A stretch of 64,000 bases of DNA. Source: Deinococcus roseus (GTDB lineage: Bacteria; Deinococcota; Deinococci; Deinococcales; Deinococcaceae). How positions within the stretch are numbered: the stretch's first letter is position 1; each line of letters starts with the position of its first letter. The stretch spans positions 1-64,000 of the forward strand of contig NZ_BMOD01000004.1 of the NCBI RefSeq assembly GCF_014646895.1. The letters are read 5' to 3'. Shown here piece after piece: positions 59,641 through 64,000 of this stretch. A program made the translations under genes and the position numbers. Below the pieces are notes generated by a model. That model was not told the DNA's origin, did not search any database, and was given only the letters and a program-made list of their open reading frames with translations.

Positions 59641-60395
59641 ATGTCCGCCCCTTTAGAGGTCACTGCAATGGTGTGCTCAAATTGCGCAGAGAGCGAGCCG
59701 TCTGCTGTCACCACAGTCCACTCATCGCTGAGGAGTTTGGTGGCGTAATGGCCTGCGTTGATCATGGGTTCGATGGTGAACACCATGCCCTCTTTCAGAC
59801 GGGTGTTGTAGGTGCTGTTGAGGGAGCGGGAGTTGGGCACCCAGTGGGGAATGTCTGGCTGTTCGTGCAGTTTCTTGCCAATGCCGTGCCCGATGTACTC
59901 TCTGACCACACTGAAGCCTCTGGATTCTGCCATTTGCTGAATGGCGTAACCGATGTCTTTGATGTAAGAGCCAGGTTTGACGGTCTTGATGGCGGCTTCC
60001 AGGCATTCTCGGGTGGTGTCCACCAGTTTGCGGGCCAGGGGGGAAACATGGCCCACTGTGTAGGTGTAGCAGGCATCTCCGTAATAGCCGTCCCATTGCA
60101 CCCCGATGTCCACACCCACAATGTCTCCCTCACGCAGGCGGTAAGGACTGGGGATGCCGTGGCAGATGCCTTCGTTGACAGCCACACAGATGGTGTTGGG
60201 GAAACCCCGGTAACCGATGTAGGCCGGAATGGCCCCTTTGGAGCGGATGAATTCTTCCGCAAGTCTGTCCAGTTCGAGCAGACTTGCACCAGGCCTGACA
60301 AAAGGTTCCAGGTAACGGAAGGTTTCCGCCACCAGTCCTCCGGCCCTGCGCAGTGCTTCGATGTCTGCATGGTTTTTCAGCGTGATCCGCGACAT
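59628..60395 (-). CDS. map: Methionine aminopeptidase, type I
   Basis: 255 residues. All five metal ligands are visible: two Asp in VDIGVQWDGYYGDACYTY, His in IGHGIGKKLHEQPDIPH, Glu in FTIEPMI and Glu in SAQFEHTIAVT; the second His is in the LHEQPDIPH block. It removes initiator methionine. The ATG at 60395 has AAGGA-like bases (TTCCTTATG region) only weakly placed. Single gene on the minus strand. Confidence 0.97.
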   Translation of the reverse strand: MSRITLKNHADIEALRRAGGLVAETFRYLEPFVRPGASLLELDRLAEEFIRSKGAIPAYIGYRGFPNTICVAVNEGICHGIPSPYRLREGDIVGVDIGVQWDGYYGDACYTYTVGHVSPLARKLVDTTRECLEAAIKTVKPGSYIKDIGYAIQQMAESRGFSVVREYIGHGIGKKLHEQPDIPHWVPNSRSLNSTYNTRLKEGMVFTIEPMINAGHYATKLLSDEWTVVTADGSLSAQFEHTIAVTSKGADILTL

Positions 60396-60523
60396 AAGGA
60401 ATAGATTAGCAGACTGACCGCAGGCAAATGGAGCAAAAGTGGGTTTGCCTGTCTGGTCTTTGCTGGTCCTTGCAACCCCTTTGAGAGAAATCCCGTAGCC
60501 ACTTGCAGATTGCGAGGAACTGA

Positions 60524-60784
60524 ATGAACCTGCTGGGTCTTCCTTATTGGGTCTGGGGCATCTTGAGTTGTGGTGTGGCAGTGCTGTTTGTGTTTGTTTA
60601 CCCGTACAAACCTCTGACTGGCATACGGTTTTTTTTGCAGCGCTGGGGGCACAGCCTGGTGTGGCTGTTTCTGGCTGCAGCCTGTTTTGTGGCCCCTTCC
60701 AGCCCGGATCTGGCCCGAAAACTGGCAGGGCTGGGAGGCCTGATGTATCTGGCCTTCATGCTGGGCACTTTTGCTTTTGGCTGA
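60524..60784 (+). CDS. Small three-helix membrane protein, function unknown
   Basis: 86 residues. Hydrophobic segments at about 7-27, 43-57 and 65-85. Begins MNLLGLPYWVWGILSCGVAV; CGAGGAACTGA is a good ribosome binding site just before the ATG. No family recognised. A terminator follows. Confidence 0.65.
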   Translation: MNLLGLPYWVWGILSCGVAVLFVFVYPYKPLTGIRFFLQRWGHSLVWLFLAAACFVAPSSPDLARKLAGLGGLMYLAFMLGTFAFG

Positions 60785-60801
60785 TTGAGGTCACACCTGC
60801 A

Positions 60802-60834
60802 GCCTCACGGCCTTTTCAGCAGTGAGGCCTTTTT
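60802..60834 (+). terminator. Intrinsic terminator after the small membrane protein
   Basis: GCCTCAC / GTGAGGC (60802-60808 with 60822-60828) enclosing 13 nt, then CTTTTTC. It overlaps the last codons of the convergent gene. Confidence 0.65.
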
Positions 60835-61257
60835 CATGGCTTCTGTGGGTTTTGCGGTCTGCTTGACCGTCAGGCCTCCAGAAGCTGACTGGGCAAAACT
60901 GAGCAGGAGATGGTTTTTGAGGTCCTCGCAAGACACCGTGTAACCCACTGCTGAATGTCTGGCACTTTCTTTTCTGGGAAAAAGGGTCACGGTGATGCTC
61001 TGGTTGGATGTGACACACCTGGAGTTCTCGGAGATCTTCTGCCAGGAATTCTGGTTTCCCAGAGGGTATTTCAGGCGTGTGCCATCTGGCAAGTCCAGGG
61101 TGATCAGCTGCAGGCTCTGGGGCTTTTTGAGGGTGTGTTCTTTGACGTAAACCACCAGTTCTGGCATCTGGGGGCTCAGGGCAGGAGCAGCATAAAAGGG
61201 GATCACAAATCTTTTTTCCTCCTGCACCACTGTAGTTTCTGCAAAGCTGCTGTGCAT
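60805..61257 (-). CDS. Hypothetical protein, possibly secreted
   Basis: 150 residues from ATG 61257 (AGGGGA about 9 nt upstream); TTG 61275 is an in-frame alternative that would add a few hydrophobic residues and make a weak signal peptide ending HSSFAE. Beta-rich, two Cys (SRCVTS and VSCEDL) that could form a disulfide. No recognised domain and no informative neighbour. Confidence 0.5.
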   Translation of the reverse strand: MHSSFAETTVVQEEKRFVIPFYAAPALSPQMPELVVYVKEHTLKKPQSLQLITLDLPDGTRLKYPLGNQNSWQKISENSRCVTSNQSITVTLFPRKESARHSAVGYTVSCEDLKNHLLLSFAQSASGGLTVKQTAKPTEAMKKASLLKRP

Positions 61258-61347
61258 CAGGAAAATTCCCCTCAAAAAGCAGGAAAACCTCTGGTCAAAA
61301 CATGCTGCAAAATCCCGCTGCCCTGTCGGTGACCCAGACCTGCAGAA

Positions 61348-64000
61348 TTACAGGAAAACCCTGTCCGAAAGCACCAGACCTGACTTGCTTTCCTTTAAAG
61401 AGGTGATCCCCTCCTCAAAACCTGCACCTGCATGGTCTTCCAGAACCCATCCCTCAAGCAGAGCAACCCACTGGTGCAGGCTGAGGCAGCTGCCTTCAGT
61501 TTCCAGACGGTGGGCTTCAAATTCTCCCACGGCAGCACGGCTTTGCTGGTACAACGGGATGGAACGCTGGGGGATGGGACGGGAGAAAGGCAACTGAATT
61601 TTTCTGCTCAGGGTCTGGGCTGCACCCCACAACTGCAATGCCATGCGGGTTTGCTGGAAATGGGCTGTGAGTTCTGCCAGATGCTCCAGGGTGGCAGGCA
61701 CCGATTGCAGCTGGTTCCAGTTGACTGCCAGTTTGAAGCTCTGCACAAAGTGCCGGGTGGCTTTCTCCAGGTGGCCCTGTGATCTGGCAATGCATGCCAG
61801 ATCGTAATGGGAAACGGCCATTTCAAAGGTGTTGTCCAGTCGGTTCTTGGCCTCAATGCAGCGGGACATCCACAGGTAGGCTTCTTCATGTTTTCCAAGG
61901 TCGGTGGCCAGAATGCTCAGGCCTTCAAAGACGTAAGCGATGAAATGGTGCGTTCCCTGCTGCTGAATGAGGTGCAGGCTGTGCTGAAAACATTGTCCTG
62001 CCTGTTCAAAATCTCCTGCGATGCGAAACACATGCCCCATGCCCAGGTGGCTGAAGGATTGCTGGTGTTTGCAGGCTGCGGGCATCCGTGACATGACTGC
62101 CAGATTGTTCTGAAAGAAATTCTGGGCTTCTGGGATGCGGCCCTGGATCAGGTACATGGCCCCCAGACTGTTGCGGGCTGCACAGGCCGTGTGGAACACC
62201 TCATGCTGTTCGGCGTACTGCAAGCTGTCCAGGTAATGCTGCTCTGCCTCTGCAAATTGGCCCAGAAAGCGGGCAAGGTTTCCCTGATTCAACAGCAATT
62301 CCGCATAATGCTCTGGCTGGCGTTGCACTCCAGGCAGTTTTCGGACTTTGCTGAGCCATTCAAAGGCCTGCAAAGTCATGTTGCGGGTGACCCACAGCAG
62401 ACACAGGGGTGTGAACAGGGGCAACAGGGTTTTGATGTCCTGAAGGTCAAAAAGATGCTGGCAGGCAATGTGCAGGTTGTCCTGTTCCTGGGTCAGTTTC
62501 TGCAGGACCAGTTGCTGGTTTGCCCCAAAAGCATAAGGATCGTGCTGATGCACGTAAGCCGCAAAATAGCGGGCATGGCTTTCTCGAATCTGCTGGACCA
62601 CTTCTGGAAATGCCTGCTGCTTCTCCGCCACATATTCACGGATCAGTTCGTGCACCTCGAAGCGCTGGTCGCTGCCCCGCACCCGCCGCACCAGAGAATG
62701 GTCCACCAGGGAAAGCAAATCACGGTTGCTGATTCCCGTGATTTGCAGGGCAGACACCCTTTCAAAACTTCCCCGGAACACCATCAGTTTGCTGAGGGCA
62801 TGTTGCAGATTTTCAGGGAGCAGCCGCCAGGAATGCTCAAAGACAATGCGCATCCCGGAATGCCTTTCAGGAAGTCCGGGCAGGGCTCCGGTCAGGAAGT
62901 CCAGGCTTTTATCCAGTTCATCTCGAATTTCGGTCCATCCCAGCAGCCGCCTCCAGGCTCCAGCCAGTTCCAGGCCCAGAGGAAGCCCCTCCACCCGCTG
63001 ACAGATCTGGCCGGCAGCTTCCCAGTCTTCTGCAGTCCAGTCTGTGGGTCGCTGCACCCGATTGGAAGCTTCCAGCAGCAATTGGAGGGCAGGTGAAAGG
63101 GCAGGTGAAAGGGCATCTAGAGTTTCTGCAGCCTGCAAACCTCCCAGGGCATGCACGTGTTCTCCCATCACCCCCAGGCAGATGCGGCTGGTCAGCAGCA
63201 CCTTCACTGCTGGCAGGTCATGCAGCCAGCGCACAAATTCACGGGCCTGGGGCAAAATCTGCTCCACATTGTCCAGAATCAAAAGTCTGGACTGATGCCC
63301 GAGGGTCTGGCGCAACTGGTCTTCCAGCAGGGGCATGGGAGAGGCGGACAGCCCCAGTTCCTGGGCCAGTTTCTGCAAGATGGGCTGGTCTGCTGGATGC
63401 CCCACCAGACTGAGAAAACAACCCTGCATCTGTGTTTGCCGGGCCACTTCCAGCGCAAGGCGGGTCTTCCCTGCCCCTCCCACTCCAGTCAGGGTGAGGA
63501 TCTGGATGCCAGGGTCTGCCAGCTGTTTGAGGATGACCTGCAATTCCTGTTGCCTGCCCAGCAAGGAGGAAGTCTGCTGCATTGAAGGCACTGCGCGTTC
63601 TCCGGGGTGTTCACCTGATGCCACCACAGGAAACACAGCAGGGAATTTTTCTGCCCTGAGCCGTGCAAACAGCTGCTGGGTCTCGGTGCGGGGTTGCATC
63701 TGCAATTGCTGTTCGAGGTCACGCACAAACTTCAGGTAGCGTTCTGCAGCAGCATCCTGGTGGTCATTTCTGCAAGCCACGCGCAGGTAATCGCACAGCA
63801 CATCTTCTGCCAGACCATCCTGTTCCAGAATGTCCTTCAGGACCTCCTCTGCTTTCTGGGGGTCCTGCTGCTGCAATTTCAGGGCGTGCTGGTGGGCAGC
63901 CGTTCTCCATTGGGATTGCAGTTTGAAGCGCTCCAGATCCAGCCATGCGGTAAATTCATCTGAGGCCTCTGTGGCACAGCCCATCAAAAGCAAGCCGTGG
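61348..64000 (-). CDS. BTAD / NB-ARC / TPR transcriptional regulator (SARP-like), 5' end outside window
   Basis: At least 883 codons; the frame is open to position 64000, so the N-terminus, presumably an OmpR-type winged helix, is missing. Visible are the bacterial transcriptional activator domain (about the first 110 residues: ALKLQQQDPQKAEEVLKDILEQDGLAEDVLCDYLRVAC); an NB-ARC/STAND ATPase with P-loop LTGVGGAGKTRLALEVA and Walker B RLLILDNVEQIL; then many TPR repeats (about 540-830). This is the plan of SARP/AfsR-like regulators, which need ligand- and ATP-driven oligomerisation. Target genes unknown. Confidence 0.88.
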   Translation of the reverse strand, partial: HGLLLMGCATEASDEFTAWLDLERFKLQSQWRTAAHQHALKLQQQDPQKAEEVLKDILEQDGLAEDVLCDYLRVACRNDHQDAAAERYLKFVRDLEQQLQMQPRTETQQLFARLRAEKFPAVFPVVASGEHPGERAVPSMQQTSSLLGRQQELQVILKQLADPGIQILTLTGVGGAGKTRLALEVARQTQMQGCFLSLVGHPADQPILQKLAQELGLSASPMPLLEDQLRQTLGHQSRLLILDNVEQILPQAREFVRWLHDLPAVKVLLTSRICLGVMGEHVHALGGLQAAETLDALSPALSPALQLLLEASNRVQRPTDWTAEDWEAAGQICQRVEGLPLGLELAGAWRRLLGWTEIRDELDKSLDFLTGALPGLPERHSGMRIVFEHSWRLLPENLQHALSKLMVFRGSFERVSALQITGISNRDLLSLVDHSLVRRVRGSDQRFEVHELIREYVAEKQQAFPEVVQQIRESHARYFAAYVHQHDPYAFGANQQLVLQKLTQEQDNLHIACQHLFDLQDIKTLLPLFTPLCLLWVTRNMTLQAFEWLSKVRKLPGVQRQPEHYAELLLNQGNLARFLGQFAEAEQHYLDSLQYAEQHEVFHTACAARNSLGAMYLIQGRIPEAQNFFQNNLAVMSRMPAACKHQQSFSHLGMGHVFRIAGDFEQAGQCFQHSLHLIQQQGTHHFIAYVFEGLSILATDLGKHEEAYLWMSRCIEAKNRLDNTFEMAVSHYDLACIARSQGHLEKATRHFVQSFKLAVNWNQLQSVPATLEHLAELTAHFQQTRMALQLWGAAQTLSRKIQLPFSRPIPQRSIPLYQQSRAAVGEFEAHRLETEGSCLSLHQWVALLEGWVLEDHAGAGFEEGITSLKESKSGLVLSDRVFL

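Overview
The window looks like a piece of a Deinococcus chromosome (inference). The grounds are a glucose/mannose-type ABC transporter like that of Thermus and Deinococcus, a long type-2 isoleucyl-tRNA synthetase, moderate GC, dense operons with 4-nt NTGA start/stop overlaps, and many start codons sitting 6-9 nt downstream of a TANNNT -10 box with no ribosome binding site. That last pattern is the leaderless-mRNA signature described for Deinococcus. No phage, insertion sequence, CRISPR array, rRNA or tRNA gene was found. The variable material is intergenic: REP-like palindromes and a heptamer-based repeat family.

Layout. 1-6 kb: tail of an amino-acid ABC ATPase, then a four-gene minus-strand operon smpB - amidase - GerMN protein - smc. 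6-10 kb: sugar ABC transporter operon with an operator over its promoter. 10-13.5 kb: asnS, a CPA2 antiporter and a small outer-membrane-like protein. 13.5-17 kb: glycolytic cluster gap-pgk-tpiA. 17-25 kb: a degenerate GGDEF protein, aminotransferase, S41 protease, M24 peptidase, RlpA-like protein, YbjN protein, HAD phosphatase and lnt. 25-29.7 kb: an altered metallophosphoesterase, aspartate kinase, pdxT, pdxS and an orphan receiver. 29.7-33 kb: LysM/M23 peptidase and rho. 33-37.3 kb: a T-box leader, a small cupin and ileS. 37.3-44.3 kb: an AraC/PAS regulator divergent from a complete 4-hydroxyproline catabolic operon ending at 2-oxoglutarate. 44.3-49.1 kb: a membrane-anchored GH31 glycosidase and a family B DNA polymerase. 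49.3-51.5 kb: YtrA-type regulator plus ABC-2 transporter with a perfect operator. 51.5-55 kb: miaA, hsp20, psuK with a fused winged helix, and psuG. 55-60.4 kb: a GGDEF/EAL protein, DAHP synthase and map. 60.5-64 kb: two small proteins and a BTAD/NB-ARC/TPR regulator running off the window.

The strongest non-routine signal is upstream of the DAHP synthase gene. A 17-codon leader peptide with a Phe-Ser-Phe-Tyr-Tyr-Phe run is followed by mutually exclusive hairpins and an intrinsic terminator with seven U residues, which is a complete ribosome-mediated attenuator for aromatic amino acids. The second is a transcriptional isoleucine T-box whose downstream operon has a small DHCW-type cupin inserted before ileS. 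Third is a set of enzymes that keep their family fold but have altered catalytic or recognition residues: the metallophosphoesterase at 25.1 kb, the S41 protease at 19.6 kb, the GH31 enzyme at 44.3 kb and the GGDEF protein at 17.6 kb.
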